Shown here in pieces: positions 30,817 through 40,696 of a stretch of 64,000 nt of DNA. Position numbers and translations under genes: made by a program. The notes beneath the pieces were generated by a model. It was not told the origin of the DNA and did not search any database. It worked only from the letters and a program-made list of their open reading frames with translations. Positions within the stretch are counted from its first letter, which is position 1; each line of letters starts with the position of its first letter. The DNA comes from Burkholderiaceae bacterium. GTDB lineage: Bacteria > Pseudomonadota > Gammaproteobacteria > Burkholderiales > Burkholderiaceae_F. The DNA is taken from the NCBI GenBank assembly GCA_022843955.1, contig JALHMQ010000007.1, forward strand, positions 62,001-126,000, written 5' to 3'.

Positions 30817-32001
30817 ATGGACGGCGCCGCTTCATCGACCGCTCTGCTGACGCCGACCCAGGCGGGCGGCCCGCGCCTGTTCACGATCCGCACCTGGACC
30901 GCGATCATGGGGGTCACCGCGGTGCTGCTGGTGGTGCTGCCGGTGCTGCATCTGGCGCTGCCAGCCGATCACGCGCTTCACGTGTCGAGCTTCTGGATCA
31001 CGTTGTTCGGCAAGTTCATGTGCTACGCGGTGGTGGCGCTGGCGATGGATCTGATCTGGGGCTACACCGGCATCCTGTCACTCGGCCAGGGCCTGTTCTT
31101 CGCACTCGGCGGCTACGCCTTCGGCATGTACCTGATGCGGCAGATCGGGACCGACGGCGTCTACAAGAGCGATCTGCCCGATTTCATGGTGTTCCTCGAC
31201 TGGAAGGAGTTCCCCTGGTACTGGGCCGGCAGCGACTCGCTGCTGTGGTCGCTGATCCTTGTGATCGCGGTGCCGGGCGTGCTCGCCTTCGTGTTCGGCT
31301 TCTTCGCCTTCCGCTCGCGCATCAAGGGCGTGTACTTCTCGATCATCACGCAGGCGCTGACCTTCGCCGCGATGCTGGCGTTCTTCCGCAACGACATGGG
31401 CTTCGGCGGCAACAACGGCTTCACCGACTTCAAGCGCATCGCCGGCTACGCGATCACCGCGCCCGAGATGCGCACGCTGCTGTACGTGCTCTCGGGCCTG
31501 TACCTGCTCGGCGCGCTCTGCCTGGCGCGCTGGATCGTGCAGAGCAAGCTCGGCCGCGTGCTCACCGCGATCCGCGACCAGGAGTCGCGACTGCTGTTCC
31601 TCGGCTACCGCACGCTGTGGTTCAAGCTCTTCATCTGGACGCTGGCGGCCGTGATGAGCGGCATCGCCGGTGCGCTCTATGTGCCGCAGGTGGGCATCAT
31701 CAACCCGAGCGAGATGAGCCCGGCCAACTCGATCGAGATCGCGATCTGGGCCGCGGTCGGCGGGCGCGCGTCGCTGTTCGGGCCGATCATCGGCGCCTTC
31801 GCGGTCAATGGCGCGAAGAGCTGGTTCACCGTCGCCTACCCCGAGTACTGGCTGTTCTTCCTCGGCGCACTGTTCGTGCTGGTGACGCTGCTGATGCCGC
31901 GCGGGATCATGGGTGTCTGGGCGCAACTGCGGGCGCGCCGGGCGGCGCGTCAATCGATCGAGCCGGCCGCGCCGACGCCGCTGCCGCGCGAGGCCGAGTG
32001 A
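30817..32001 (+). CDS. urtC: Urea ABC transporter permease UrtC
   Basis: Second permease, 394 residues from the ATG at 30817. LivM-type membrane segments begin at IMGVTAVLLVVLPVLHLAL. MDLIWGYTGILSLGQGLFFA, the conserved FFRNDMGFGGNNGFTDFK and YRTLWFKLFIWTLAAVMSGI are diagnostic of UrtC. Its stop overlaps the urtD start (TGATG). Works with UrtB in the inner membrane. Confidence 0.95.
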   Translation: MDGAASSTALLTPTQAGGPRLFTIRTWTAIMGVTAVLLVVLPVLHLALPADHALHVSSFWITLFGKFMCYAVVALAMDLIWGYTGILSLGQGLFFALGGYAFGMYLMRQIGTDGVYKSDLPDFMVFLDWKEFPWYWAGSDSLLWSLILVIAVPGVLAFVFGFFAFRSRIKGVYFSIITQALTFAAMLAFFRNDMGFGGNNGFTDFKRIAGYAITAPEMRTLLYVLSGLYLLGALCLARWIVQSKLGRVLTAIRDQESRLLFLGYRTLWFKLFIWTLAAVMSGIAGALYVPQVGIINPSEMSPANSIEIAIWAAVGGRASLFGPIIGAFAVNGAKSWFTVAYPEYWLFFLGALFVLVTLLMPRGIMGVWAQLRARRAARQSIEPAAPTPLPREAE

Positions 32002-32828
32002 TGGACGCGCCCGCCATTCACGACATCAGCGCCAGCGCCACCGCCACCTACGGGCACCGTCCGGTCGACCCCGACAAGGTCGACACCTCGCACGGCCCGA
32101 TCCTGTATCTCGATGACATCACCGTCAGCTTCGACGGCTTCAAGGCGCTCAACAAGCTCACCCTCACCATCGATCGCGGCGAACTGCGCTGCATCATCGG
32201 CCCCAACGGAGCCGGCAAGACGACGATGATGGACGTCATCACCGGCAAGACGCGACCGGACGCCGGCACCGCGTTCTTCGGCCAGACCTTCGACCTGCGG
32301 CGCCTGCCCGACACCGAGATCGCGCGCCTGGGGATCGGCCGCAAGTTCCAGAAGCCCACCGTATTCGAGCAGCACACGGTGTTCGAGAACCTGGAACTGG
32401 CGATGAAGACCGACAAGCGTGTGCGCCCGACGCTGCTGGCGCGGCTGTCGGCCGCGCAGCGCGACCTGATCGCCCGCACGTTGAAGACGATCCGCCTCGA
32501 CGGCAGCGAATCACGGCTGGCGGGTGCGCTGTCGCACGGCCAGAAACAGTGGCTGGAGATCGGCATGCTGCTGGTGCAGGAACCGGAACTGATCCTGCTC
32601 GACGAGCCGGTCGCCGGCATGACCGACGCCGAGACCGAGCGCACCGCCGAGCTGATCCTCGAACTGGCAGGCTCGCACTCGATCATGGTGGTCGAGCACG
32701 ACATGGACTTCGTCAACAAGATCGCCCGCAAGGTGACCGTGCTGCACGAAGGCAGCGTGCTGGCGGAAGGGCCGATGAACGTGGTGCAGAACAACGAGCG
32801 GGTGATCGAGGTGTACCTTGGGCGGTGA
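32001..32828 (+). CDS. urtD: Urea ABC transporter ATPase UrtD
   Basis: A 275-residue ATPase. After a roughly 35-residue N-terminal extension come Walker A GPNGAGKTT, the Q-loop GRKFQKPTVFEQHTVFENLE, a signature motif reading LSHGQKQWLEIGMLL (normal for LivG/UrtD, where LSGGQ is altered), Walker B LILLDEPVAGMTD and the switch histidine in VVEHDMDFV. Starts on the urtC stop. The next urt gene, urtE, is 957 bp away across repeat DNA. Confidence 0.95.
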   Translation: MDAPAIHDISASATATYGHRPVDPDKVDTSHGPILYLDDITVSFDGFKALNKLTLTIDRGELRCIIGPNGAGKTTMMDVITGKTRPDAGTAFFGQTFDLRRLPDTEIARLGIGRKFQKPTVFEQHTVFENLELAMKTDKRVRPTLLARLSAAQRDLIARTLKTIRLDGSESRLAGALSHGQKQWLEIGMLLVQEPELILLDEPVAGMTDAETERTAELILELAGSHSIMVVEHDMDFVNKIARKVTVLHEGSVLAEGPMNVVQNNERVIEVYLGR

Positions 32829-32903
32829 GTCCTCGATGTGCGGGGTGCACATCGAGACACGAGTGCATCGCGGCGCCGCGACCTTCGCGCGGAGTGACTC
32901 GTC

Positions 32904-32976
32904 GTCCCCGCGAAGGCGGGGACCCAGTGTCTTCGCTTCGCCGGGGCTACTCAGTCGCCCCGGCGAAGGCCGGGGC
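32904..32976. repeat. Two small palindromes (GAAG loop) downstream of urtD
   Basis: GTCCCCGC/GCGGGGAC (32904-32923) and GCCCCGGC/GCCGGGGC (32957-32976) each close on GAAG. They are 33 bp apart and look like dispersed REP-type units. Confidence 0.6.
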
Positions 32977-33032
32977 CCAAGTTTCTGCTTGCAGTGCGCT
33001 CGCCAACGCGTTGCACCGTCTGGTGCGCGTCT

Positions 33033-33583
33033 CCCGCTTCATGGCCGCGGGGCCAGTCACTTTCTTTGTCTTGCCAAAGAAAGTAACCAAAGAAACGCGC
33101 GCCCGCGAAGACGGCCGCTACGCGGCTGCCCTGTGCTGCTCAGGTCGGCCGGCCGGCGCCCTAACTCGCACGATCGCGCTGCGCGCGCCACGTGCTTCGG
33201 ACAGAGGGCGCCTGAATTCCCGGCCGCCCTTGCGCTGCTCGGCGTCTTCGAGGGCAGGCAAGACAACTGCTCACCCCTCTCCCTGACCCTCTCCCCGTCC
33301 GGGGAGAGGGGATCGCCCACTGCCCACCGGTCGGTTGACCTTGCCCTTGACCTGCCTGCCCTCGAAGACGCCGAGCAGCGCAGGGCAGGCCGGGGGGGTC
33401 GGTCGCACACTGTCCGAAGCACGTGGCGCCGCGCAGCGGCGATCGTGCGAGTTTGTGCGACCGCCGGCCTGACCGAGCAGCACAGGGGTCCGCCGCAGGC
33501 GGCGTCTTCGCGGGCGCGCCTTTCTTTGGTTACTTTCTTTGGCAAGACAAAGAAAGTGACCGGCCCCGCGGCCGTGAAGCGGG
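33033..33583. repeat. 551-bp imperfect inverted repeat between urtD and urtE
   Basis: Arms 33033-33258 and 33354-33583 are inverted copies. The outer ends are CCCGCTTC/GAAGCGGG. Near them lie matching TTTCTTTG and CTTTGGTTAC blocks. The inner ends are CTCGGCGTCTTCGAGGGCAG and its complement. The arms are best conserved at both ends and drift in the middle. The roughly 95-bp loop contains a CCCTCTCCCC palindrome. Overlapping open frames are repeats read through, not genes. No transposase is present. Confidence 0.75.
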
Positions 33584-33659
33584 TGGTGCCACGAAGTGCG
33601 GCCCGCAAACCGCGATGCGAAGAGCGCACATCAGAAGACGCAAAGGCAGAGACGCTGGG

Positions 33660-33714
33660 TTCCCGCCTGCGCGGGAACGACGATGCGCTGGATTCCCGCC
33701 TGCGCGGGAATGAC
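33660..33714. repeat. Two copies of a TTCCCGCCTGCGCGGGAA palindrome
   Basis: TTCCCGCCTGCGCGGGAA occurs at 33660-33677 and again within ATTCCCGCC...GGGAATGAC at 33692-33714, 15 bp apart. It is the type of short dispersed palindrome common between genes in high-GC betaproteobacteria. Ends 70 bp before urtE. Confidence 0.65.
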
Positions 33715-33785
33715 ACATCACTTCGCTCATCGCGCTCGCCGACCCAGTCGTCCCTGCGCGGCAAGACAAGCACATCGGCATCCCC

Positions 33786-34499
33786 ATGCTGACCATCACC
33801 CAACTCAACCAGTACTACGGCGGCAGCCACATCCTGCGCGACGTCTCGCTCACCGTGAGCGCCGGCGCCTGCACCGTGCTGCTCGGCCGCAACGGCGTGG
33901 GCAAGACCACGCTGCTGAAGACCACCATGGGCCTGGTGCCCTCGCGCTCGGGCAGCATCACGCTCGACGGCCAGGACATCACGCGGCTGGCACCGCACGA
34001 GCGGGTGAGGCTGGGCATCGGCTACGTGCCGCAGGGGCGCGAGATCTTCAACCGGCTGACGGTGGAGGAGAACCTGCTGATGGGGCTGGCGCCAATCTCG
34101 GGGCGCGCCGCGCGCAAGGTGCCCGAGCACATCCTCGAGACCTTTCCGGTGCTCAAGCAGATGCTGCGCCGCCGAGGCGGCGACCTCTCCGGCGGGCAGC
34201 AGCAGCAGCTGGCGATCGGGCGCGCGCTGGCGGCCGGTCCGCGGGTGCTGATCCTGGATGAACCGACCGAGGGGATCCAGCCGTCGATCATCAAGGAGAT
34301 CGGCACCGTGATCCGCCGTCTGGTGACCACCACCCAGGGCAGCGGCCAGGCAATGGCGGTGCTGCTGGTCGAGCAGTACTACGACTTCGCCGAGTCGCTG
34401 GCTGACTCGTATGCGGTGATGGCGCGCGGCCAGATCACGCATGCCGGGCCGGGCAGCGAGATGCAGCCGAACAACGTGCGCAACCTGATTTCGATCTAG
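33786..34499 (+). CDS. urtE: Urea ABC transporter ATPase UrtE
   Basis: A 237-residue LivF-type ATPase. It begins MLTITQLNQYYGGSHILRDV, diagnostic of UrtE. Walker A is LGRNGVGKTT; the Q-loop region reads IGYVPQGREIFNRLTVEENL; the signature is LSGGQQQQLAIGRAL; Walker B is LILDEPTEGIQPSI and the switch histidine is replaced in LLVEQYYDFAESLADSYAVM, as in other UrtE/LivF proteins. It is separated from urtD by the inverted-repeat region but is 11 bp from ureD, so it may depend on a promoter in that region. Confidence 0.95.
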   Translation: MLTITQLNQYYGGSHILRDVSLTVSAGACTVLLGRNGVGKTTLLKTTMGLVPSRSGSITLDGQDITRLAPHERVRLGIGYVPQGREIFNRLTVEENLLMGLAPISGRAARKVPEHILETFPVLKQMLRRRGGDLSGGQQQQLAIGRALAAGPRVLILDEPTEGIQPSIIKEIGTVIRRLVTTTQGSGQAMAVLLVEQYYDFAESLADSYAVMARGQITHAGPGSEMQPNNVRNLISI

Positions 34500-34509
34500 C
34501 CTGTCGCCC

Positions 34510-35328
34510 GTGACGTGGCATGCGCAACTCTCCCTGGACTACCGGCACGAGGCGGGTACGGGCCGCACCGTGCTCGCCCGCAGCCACTGCGGACCGCTGC
34601 AGGTGCAGAAGGCGCTGTATCCGGAAGGCGCGGCGCTGTGCCACACCCTGATCGTGCATCCGCCCGGCGGCATTGCGGGCGGTGACGCGCTTGCGATCGA
34701 CGCCCGCGTCGGCCCGGGAGCACAAGCGCTGATCACCACGCCGGGTGCGACCAAGTGGTACAAGGCCAACGGCCGCACGGCGTCGCAGCAGGTGACGTTG
34801 AAGATCGCCGGCGGCATGGAGTGGCTGCCGCAGGAGGCGATCGTGTTCAATGCCGCCGACGTGCGCTCCGCCATCGACATCGATCTGGCCGACGATGACG
34901 CCGCCACGCTCGGCTGGGACATCGTGGCCCTCGGTCGCGCGGCTGCCGGCGAGTCTTTCGACACCGGCCGCTTCTCGCAGACCATCCGCCTGCGCGATGG
35001 CGGCCAGTTGCAGTGGGTCGAACGCAGCCGCATCGACGGTGGCGACGCGCTGCTCGCGTCGCCGATCGGCCTGGCGGGTCATCACGTGTTCGGCTGCCTG
35101 TGGGCGGCCGGGCCGCGCTGGACCGATGCCGTGCTCGAGGCGCTGCGTGAGCAACTGCCCGCGCACGCCGCGGCGATCACGCGCGTGGCGCCGCGGCTGC
35201 TGCTGGCGCGCGTGCTCGCGCACCGTACGCCGGCGGCGCGCCACGCGCTGACGGCGGTGTGGCAGGCACTGCGGCCGCTGGTGTTCGGCGGGCGGATCGC
35301 GCAACCGCCGCGCATCTGGGCGACCTGA
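34510..35328 (+). CDS. ureD: Urease accessory protein UreD
   Basis: Scaffold protein (UreD, UreH) that with UreF and UreG docks onto apo-urease for nickel insertion; 272 residues from a GTG 11 bp after urtE. Visible UreD features are [29 protein letters not shown], the conserved [20 protein letters not shown], and [17 protein letters not shown]. The normal length and position before ureA match betaproteobacterial urease operons. Confidence 0.94.
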   Translation: MTWHAQLSLDYRHEAGTGRTVLARSHCGPLQVQKALYPEGAALCHTLIVHPPGGIAGGDALAIDARVGPGAQALITTPGATKWYKANGRTASQQVTLKIAGGMEWLPQEAIVFNAADVRSAIDIDLADDDAATLGWDIVALGRAAAGESFDTGRFSQTIRLRDGGQLQWVERSRIDGGDALLASPIGLAGHHVFGCLWAAGPRWTDAVLEALREQLPAHAAAITRVAPRLLLARVLAHRTPAARHALTAVWQALRPLVFGGRIAQPPRIWAT

Positions 35329-35354
35329 GTACAGAAAAAGAGGAGAGACGAAAC

Positions 35355-35657
<303 letters not shown>

Positions 35658-35665
35658 GCCGCATC

Positions 35666-36202
35666 ATGGTCACCATCGAACGTATCGATTCATCGACCTT
35701 CGCCGCGCAGCGCGAAGCGCTGATCGACCTGTTGATCGACACCGTGGAGAACGGCTCGTCGGTCGGCTTCGTGCTGCCGCTGACGCGCGACGAGGCGGGC
35801 CGCTACTGGGACGACCTGCTGCCGTCGATCACGCAGGGCAGCCGGCTGCTGTGGATTGCGCGCGACGGCACCGGCGCGCTCGGCACGGTGCAGTTGGAAC
35901 TGGTGATGAAGAAAAACGGCATCAATCGCGCCGAGGTGCAGAAGCTGCTGGTGCACACGCGCGCGCGCCGCCTGGGCGTGGCCCGCGCGCTGATGCAGAC
36001 GCTGGAGACGCGCGCGCGCGAGCTGCGCCGCGGCCTCGTCTACCTGGATACCGAGGCGGGGTCGGTGGCCGAGCAGTTCTATCGGTCGCTCGACTACGTC
36101 TGCGTCGGCGGCCTGCCGGAGTACGCGTGCAGCCCGCAGGGCGAGTGGCGCGCCAATGCGATCTACTACAAGACACTGTTCCTGCGGGGAGGGACACCAT
36201 GA
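35666..36202 (+). CDS. GNAT-family N-acetyltransferase between ureA and ureB
   Basis: A 178-residue acetyltransferase. The acetyl-CoA-binding motif appears as [20 protein letters not shown] (R/Q-x-x-G-x-A type), followed by [20 protein letters not shown] and a terminal AIYYKTL. It sits 8 bp after ureA, and its stop overlaps the ureB start (ATGA), so it is embedded in the urease operon. A GNAT gene at this place is, to my knowledge, seen in other Burkholderiales urease clusters; its substrate is unknown. Lysine residues of the UreB tail are a possible but untested target. Confidence 0.9.
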   Translation: MVTIERIDSSTFAAQREALIDLLIDTVENGSSVGFVLPLTRDEAGRYWDDLLPSITQGSRLLWIARDGTGALGTVQLELVMKKNGINRAEVQKLLVHTRARRLGVARALMQTLETRARELRRGLVYLDTEAGSVAEQFYRSLDYVCVGGLPEYACSPQGEWRANAIYYKTLFLRGGTP

Positions 36203-36672
36203 CGAGCGCACTGATCCCGGGCGAGCTGCTGGCCGCCGCGGGCGAGATCGAACTGAACGCCGGCCGCGCCACCTGCCGGCTGACGGTGGCCAACGCCGGC
36301 GATCGGCCGATCCAGGTCGGCTCGCACTTTCATTTCTCCGAAACCAATTCCGCGCTGCGTTTCGACCGCGCGGCGGCGCGCGGCTTTCGGCTCAACATCG
36401 CCGCCGGCACCGCGGTGCGCTTCGAGCCCGGGCAGGAGCGTGAGGTCGAGCTGGTGGCGCTGGCGGGGGATCGGATCGTCTACGGTTTCAACGGCGCCGT
36501 CATGGGTCCGCTCGACGCTCCGAGGCGAGGGTCGGGCCTGAGGTCGCGCGCGAGACAGGCTGCGGCGAAGAAAAAACCCATCCCTGCGAAGAAGGCAGTA
36601 AAGAAGGTGGCGAAGAAGACCGCGACAAAGATTGCGAAAAAGCCTGCCGCCAAGAAAGCGAGCCGCACATGA
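36199..36672 (+). CDS. ureB: Urease beta subunit with a lysine-rich C-terminal extension
   Basis: Structural subunit of urease. Residues 1-107 match UreB fully: [40 protein letters not shown] and [20 protein letters not shown], ending VMGPLD. The normal protein stops there at about 101-106 residues. This one continues for 50 residues to 157, with 14 lysines in the last 37 ([19 protein letters not shown] and so on). The tail resembles histone-H1/AlgP-type sequence and is A-rich against the GC-rich background. Start overlaps the GNAT stop; the ureC start overlaps its stop (ATGA), so the tail is in the native frame. Confidence 0.95.
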   Translation: MTSALIPGELLAAAGEIELNAGRATCRLTVANAGDRPIQVGSHFHFSETNSALRFDRAAARGFRLNIAAGTAVRFEPGQEREVELVALAGDRIVYGFNGAVMGPLDAPRRGSGLRSRARQAAAKKKPIPAKKAVKKVAKKTATKIAKKPAAKKASRT

Positions 36673-38381
36673 AGATCGCACGTCAGGCCTATGCCGAGAT
36701 GTACGGCCCCACGCTGGGCGACCGGATCCGCCTGGCCGACACCGCGCTGATCGCGCAGGTGGAAAAGGACTTCACGATCTACGGCGAGGAGGTGAAGTTC
36801 GGCGGCGGCAAGGTGATCCGTGACGGCATGGGCCAGAGCCAGCGCATGACGAAAGACTGCGCCGACACCGTGATCACCAACGCGCTGATCATCGACCACT
36901 GGGGCATTGTCAAGGCCGACATTGCATTGAAGGGCGGGCGCATCAGCGGCATCGGCAAGGCCGGTAACCCCGACATCCAACCCGGGGTGACGATCGTCAT
37001 TGGCCCGGGCACCGAGATCATCGCCGGTGAGGGGATGATCGTCACCGCGGGCGGCATCGACAGCCACATCCATTTCATCTGCCCGCAGCAGATCGACGAT
37101 GCGCTGTACTCCGGCATCACCACCATGCTGGGCGGCGGCACCGGGCCGGCGACCGGCACCTTTGCCACCACCTGCACACCGGGACCGTGGCATATCGCGC
37201 GCATGCTGCAGGCGGCCGATGCATTCCCGATAAACCTCGGCTTCCTCGGCAAGGGCAATGCAGCGCTGGTGCCGCCGCTGGTGGAGCAGATCAAGGCCGG
37301 CGCCATCGGCCTGAAGCTGCACGAGGACTGGGGCACCACGCCGGCGGCGATCGATGCCGCACTCACCGCCGCCGAGCAGACCGACACCCAGGTCGCGATC
37401 CACACCGACACGCTGAACGAAGCCGGCTTCGTCGAGAGCACCGTGAAGGCGATCAAGGGCCGCAGCATCGCCACCTTTCACACCGAAGGCGCCGGCGGCG
37501 GCCACGCGCCGGACATCATCCGGCTGGCGGGCGAGGCGAACGTGCTGCCGTCGTCGACCAACCCGACGATGCCCTACACCGTCAACACGCTCGACGAGCA
37601 TCTGGACATGCTGATGGTGTGCCATCACCTGGACAGCGCCATTGCCGAGGACGTGGCGTTTGCCGAGAGCCGCATCCGCAAGGAGACCATTGCCGCCGAG
37701 GACATCCTGCACGACTTGGGCGCATTTTCGATGATGAGTTCCGACAGCCAGGCAATGGGCCGGGTGGGCGAGGTCATCACCCGCACCTGGCAGGCCGCGC
37801 ACAAGATGAAGGTGCAGCGCGGCTCGCTGTCCGAGCCGGGATATTCGGACCCGAAGGAGCACGACAACGCGCGCATCAAGCGCTACGTGGCCAAGTACAC
37901 GATCAACCCGGCGATCACGCACGGCATCGCCCACGAGGTGGGCTCGGTCGAGCTCGGCAAGTGGGCCGATCTGGTGCTGTGGAAGCCGGCGTTCTTCGGC
38001 GTCAAGCCGTTCCTGATCCTGAAGGGCGGCACGATCGCCGCCGCGGCGATGGGTGACCCGAACGCGTCGATCCCCACACCGCAGCCGGTGCACTACCGAC
38101 CGCAGTTCGGCGCCTTCGGCGGCTCGCTCGCGAAAAGCTCATTCACCTTCATCTCGCAGGCCGCATTCAAGGCCAAGCTGCCCGACCAGCTCGGCCTTCA
38201 GAAACAGATCGCGGTGGTCAAGGGCATCCGCAAGATCGGCAAGCGCGACATGGTGCACAACAGCCTGACGCCCCGGATCACGGTGGATCCTGAGACCTAC
38301 CAGGTGCACGCCGACGGCGTGCTGCTCGACTGCGAGCCGGCGTCCGAGTTGCCGCTGGCGCAGCGTTACTTCCTGTTCTGA
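36669..38381 (+). CDS. ureC: Urease alpha subunit (catalytic)
   Basis: The nickel enzyme subunit that hydrolyses urea to ammonia and carbamate, 570 residues. Nickel ligands are visible: His133 and His135 in DSHIHF, the carbamylated Lys216 in GLKLHEDWG, and histidines in AIHTDTLNE and [16 protein letters not shown]. The mobile flap is [20 protein letters not shown] with Cys318 and His319. [19 protein letters not shown] is present. All key residues appear intact, so the enzyme should be active. Starts on the ureB stop with an ATGA overlap. Confidence 0.97.
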   Translation: MKIARQAYAEMYGPTLGDRIRLADTALIAQVEKDFTIYGEEVKFGGGKVIRDGMGQSQRMTKDCADTVITNALIIDHWGIVKADIALKGGRISGIGKAGNPDIQPGVTIVIGPGTEIIAGEGMIVTAGGIDSHIHFICPQQIDDALYSGITTMLGGGTGPATGTFATTCTPGPWHIARMLQAADAFPINLGFLGKGNAALVPPLVEQIKAGAIGLKLHEDWGTTPAAIDAALTAAEQTDTQVAIHTDTLNEAGFVESTVKAIKGRSIATFHTEGAGGGHAPDIIRLAGEANVLPSSTNPTMPYTVNTLDEHLDMLMVCHHLDSAIAEDVAFAESRIRKETIAAEDILHDLGAFSMMSSDSQAMGRVGEVITRTWQAAHKMKVQRGSLSEPGYSDPKEHDNARIKRYVAKYTINPAITHGIAHEVGSVELGKWADLVLWKPAFFGVKPFLILKGGTIAAAAMGDPNASIPTPQPVHYRPQFGAFGGSLAKSSFTFISQAAFKAKLPDQLGLQKQIAVVKGIRKIGKRDMVHNSLTPRITVDPETYQVHADGVLLDCEPASELPLAQRYFLF

Positions 38382-38395
38382 TCGGCCGCCGCACG

Positions 38396-38959
38396 ATGAT
38401 CCGCCTGACGTCGATCGTCACCGGCGAGCTGACGCCGACGCAACGTGCCGTGGCGGTCACGCTCTGGCTGCCGTACGACGAGCGGGTGCGGCAGCGCCTG
38501 GCCACCGTGGTGACTGACGGACCGCAACGCGGCAGCGCGGTGGCGTTGATGCTCGACGCGCCGCGCGGCAGCGTGCTGCGCGACGGCACCGTGCTCGGCG
38601 GCCCCGACGGTGCGCTGGCGATCGTGCGCGCAGCGCCGCAGCCGGTGGCGCGCGTGACTGCGCCCGACGCCCTGACGCTGCTGCGCGCCGTCTACCACCT
38701 GGCCAATCGGCACGTGCCGGCGCAGCTCGCGCTCGATGCCGTGCTGATCGAGCGCGACCCGGTGCTCGAGCGGATGCTGGGGGCGCTGGGGGCGCAGGTC
38801 ACGCACCTCGAGGCGCCGTTCAATCCGGAACCCGGCGCCTATGGCGGCGGCCATCGTCACGCCAGCGATCACGGCGACAATGCCGGCGACGATCCCGGCG
38901 CCACCATCGGCGAGCAGTTGTCGATCGCCGCGCATCGCGCGCGGGAGGGCACCTCTTGA
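38396..38959 (+). CDS. ureE: Urease accessory nickel chaperone UreE
   Basis: Delivers Ni2+ to UreG and apo-urease; 187 residues. The N-terminal peptide-binding half includes LTPTQRAVAVTLWLPYDERV, and the metal-binding half LLRAVYHLANRHVPAQLALD with its conserved NRHV histidine. The C terminus has a modest histidine cluster, GGGHRHASDHGDN, shorter than the poly-His tails of Klebsiella. It ends with TGA overlapping the TTG start of ureF. Confidence 0.94.
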   Translation: MIRLTSIVTGELTPTQRAVAVTLWLPYDERVRQRLATVVTDGPQRGSAVALMLDAPRGSVLRDGTVLGGPDGALAIVRAAPQPVARVTAPDALTLLRAVYHLANRHVPAQLALDAVLIERDPVLERMLGALGAQVTHLEAPFNPEPGAYGGGHRHASDHGDNAGDDPGATIGEQLSIAAHRAREGTS

Positions 38960-39648
38960 ACCCCAAGGACGCCACGCTCGGTCGCGACAGCCGGCTGCGC
39001 CCGCTGCTGGCAGTGCTGCAGCTCGCCAGCCCTGGCCTGCCGGTGGGCGGGTTTGCCTATTCGCAGGGGCTGGAGCAGGCGATCGACGCCGGTCTTGTGC
39101 ACGACGCCGCGACTGCCCAGCGCTGGATCGACGACCTGCTGCGCCTGTCGCTGGCGCGGCTGGAGGCGCCGCTGTGGCTGCGCGCGTTCGATGCCTGCGC
39201 GCGCGGCGACGCCGCCGACTTCGCTCGCTGGAACAACGAGCTGATCGCCTCGCGCGAGACCGCCGAGCTGCGCGCCGAGTCGCTGCAGATGGGCGCATCG
39301 CTGGCGCGGCTGCTGCCGGCCCTCGGTCTGCCGCCACCGCCCGTGACTCCGCTTGCCTACGCCGCCGGGTTCGCCGCCGCGAGCGTGGGCCTGGGCATTG
39401 ACCGTGAGGCAGCGCTGGCGGCCTACCTGTGGGCCTGGGCCGAGAACCAGGTGCTGGTGGCGGTGAAGACGATCCCGCTCGGCCAGCAGGCCGGCCAGTC
39501 GATGCTGTTCGCGCTGCATGGGTCGCTCGCAGCCGCGATCGCCACCGCGGTCACCCTGCCTGATGACGAACTGGGCAGCGCCGCCGTGCAGGCGGCACGG
39601 GTCAGCGCGCGTCACGAAGGCCAGTACTCCCGCCTCTTTCGCTCGTGA
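38956..39648 (+). CDS. ureF: Urease accessory protein UreF
   Basis: All-helical activation factor that forms the UreD-UreF-UreG complex and gates nickel delivery; 230 residues. Starts with TTG overlapping the ureE stop, and no nearby ATG precedes the domain. Typical segments are [20 protein letters not shown] and [20 protein letters not shown], followed by [28 protein letters not shown] and a C-terminal QYSRLFRS. Confidence 0.94.
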   Translation: MNPKDATLGRDSRLRPLLAVLQLASPGLPVGGFAYSQGLEQAIDAGLVHDAATAQRWIDDLLRLSLARLEAPLWLRAFDACARGDAADFARWNNELIASRETAELRAESLQMGASLARLLPALGLPPPPVTPLAYAAGFAAASVGLGIDREAALAAYLWAWAENQVLVAVKTIPLGQQAGQSMLFALHGSLAAAIATAVTLPDDELGSAAVQAARVSARHEGQYSRLFRS

Positions 39649-39707
39649 CTTTCCCGCCTGACTTTCCTCCTGACATCCCTCTCAACGCTTGCTCCCAGCC
39701 TTCACTC

Positions 39708-40352
39708 ATGACACCGACCGTGACTTCAGCTTCACCCCGCACCACAGGACCCTTGCGCGTCGGCGTCGGCGGCCCGGTCGGTTCAGGCAAGACCACCCTG
39801 GTCGAGGTGCTGTGCAAGCTCATGCGCGACCAGTACCGGCTCGCGGTGGTGACCAACGATATCTACACCAAGGAAGACGAGCGGCTGCTGGTCGCTGCGC
39901 AGGCACTGGCGCCCGATCGCATCATGGGGGTGGAAACCGGCGGCTGCCCGCACACCGCGATCCGTGAGGACGCCAGCATCAACCTCGAAGCGGTCGACCG
40001 CATGTGCGCGCGCTTTCCCGACCTGCAACTCATTTTCATCGAGAGCGGCGGCGACAACCTGGCCGCCACCTTCAGCCCCGAGCTGTCCGACCTGACCATC
40101 TACGTGATCGACGTCGCCGGCGGCGAGAAGATTCCGCGCAAGGGTGGCCCCGGCATCACCAAGAGCGACCTGCTGGTCATCAACAAGACCGACCTGGCGC
40201 CCTACGTGGGCGCCAGTTTGGAGGTGATGCGGCACGACACCGAACGCATGCGCGGCACGCGGCCGTATGTGATGACCAACCTGAAGACGCGCGACGGGGT
40301 GGACCGCGTGATCGAGTTCATCGTCGCGCGCGGGCTGCTGGCGGCGGCGTAG
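39708..40352 (+). CDS. ureG: Urease accessory GTPase UreG
   Basis: GTPase that powers nickel insertion; 214 residues from the ATG at 39708 (an upstream in-frame ATG at 39645 would add a proline-rich segment and is unlikely). P-loop [18 protein letters not shown], nickel-binding CPH in [33 protein letters not shown] and the guanine-specificity motif [13 protein letters not shown] are all present. Last gene of the urea island; a G/C-rich hairpin region follows before the convergent XRE gene. Confidence 0.96.
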   Translation: MTPTVTSASPRTTGPLRVGVGGPVGSGKTTLVEVLCKLMRDQYRLAVVTNDIYTKEDERLLVAAQALAPDRIMGVETGGCPHTAIREDASINLEAVDRMCARFPDLQLIFIESGGDNLAATFSPELSDLTIYVIDVAGGEKIPRKGGPGITKSDLLVINKTDLAPYVGASLEVMRHDTERMRGTRPYVMTNLKTRDGVDRVIEFIVARGLLAAA

Positions 40353-40477
40353 CTGCACTGCGTTTTCCACCCCCCCTTCACCGAGGGAGGTCGGGAGGGG
40401 GAGCGGTTGATGAGGCGCCCAGATCCCAGTTGCACCCCGACCCTCGGGAGCTGCGCAATCAACCTGCCGAGGGCCGC

Positions 40478-40696
40478 TCAGTCGTCGTACTGGAACACTT
40501 GCTCCAGCGGCACGTTGAACACCCGCGCGATGCGGAACGCGACCTCCAGCGACGGCGAGTACTTGTTCCCTTCGATCGCGTTGACCGTCTGCCGGGTGAT
40601 GCCCACCTGGTCGGCGAGCGCCTGCTGCGTCATTTCGCCATGAAGAAATCGCTGCGTGCGCAGGTCGTTGGTGATGACGCCGGCGCGCTTGCCCAT
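40478..40696 (-). CDS. XRE-family helix-turn-helix regulator
   Basis: A 72-residue DNA-binding protein from the ATG at 40696, overlapping the stop of the upstream membrane gene (TGATG). The HTH reads MTQQALADQVGITRQTVNAI, followed by EGNKYSPSLEVAFRIARVFN. This is the YozG-like small Cro/cI type. With the membrane protein it forms a regulator/membrane pair probably controlled from the direct repeats at 41152-41185. Confidence 0.88.
   Translation of the reverse strand: MGKRAGVITNDLRTQRFLHGEMTQQALADQVGITRQTVNAIEGNKYSPSLEVAFRIARVFNVPLEQVFQYDD

Noticed and set aside
33660-33714. Two evenly spaced palindromic repeats as a possible mini-CRISPR
   Set aside because: Only two units with a 15-bp spacer, no leader and no cas gene; fits a dispersed palindrome better.
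32818-33792. 324-residue plus-strand frame and a 461-residue minus-strand frame (33057-34442) across the urtD-urtE gap
   Set aside because: Both translate the inverted repeat and REP-type palindromes. The peptides (for example LPKKVTKE) are known-looking repeat artefacts, not conserved proteins.
36480-38093. 537-residue minus-strand frame opposite ureC
   Set aside because: Antisense shadow of ureC; no motifs and no ribosome-binding site.
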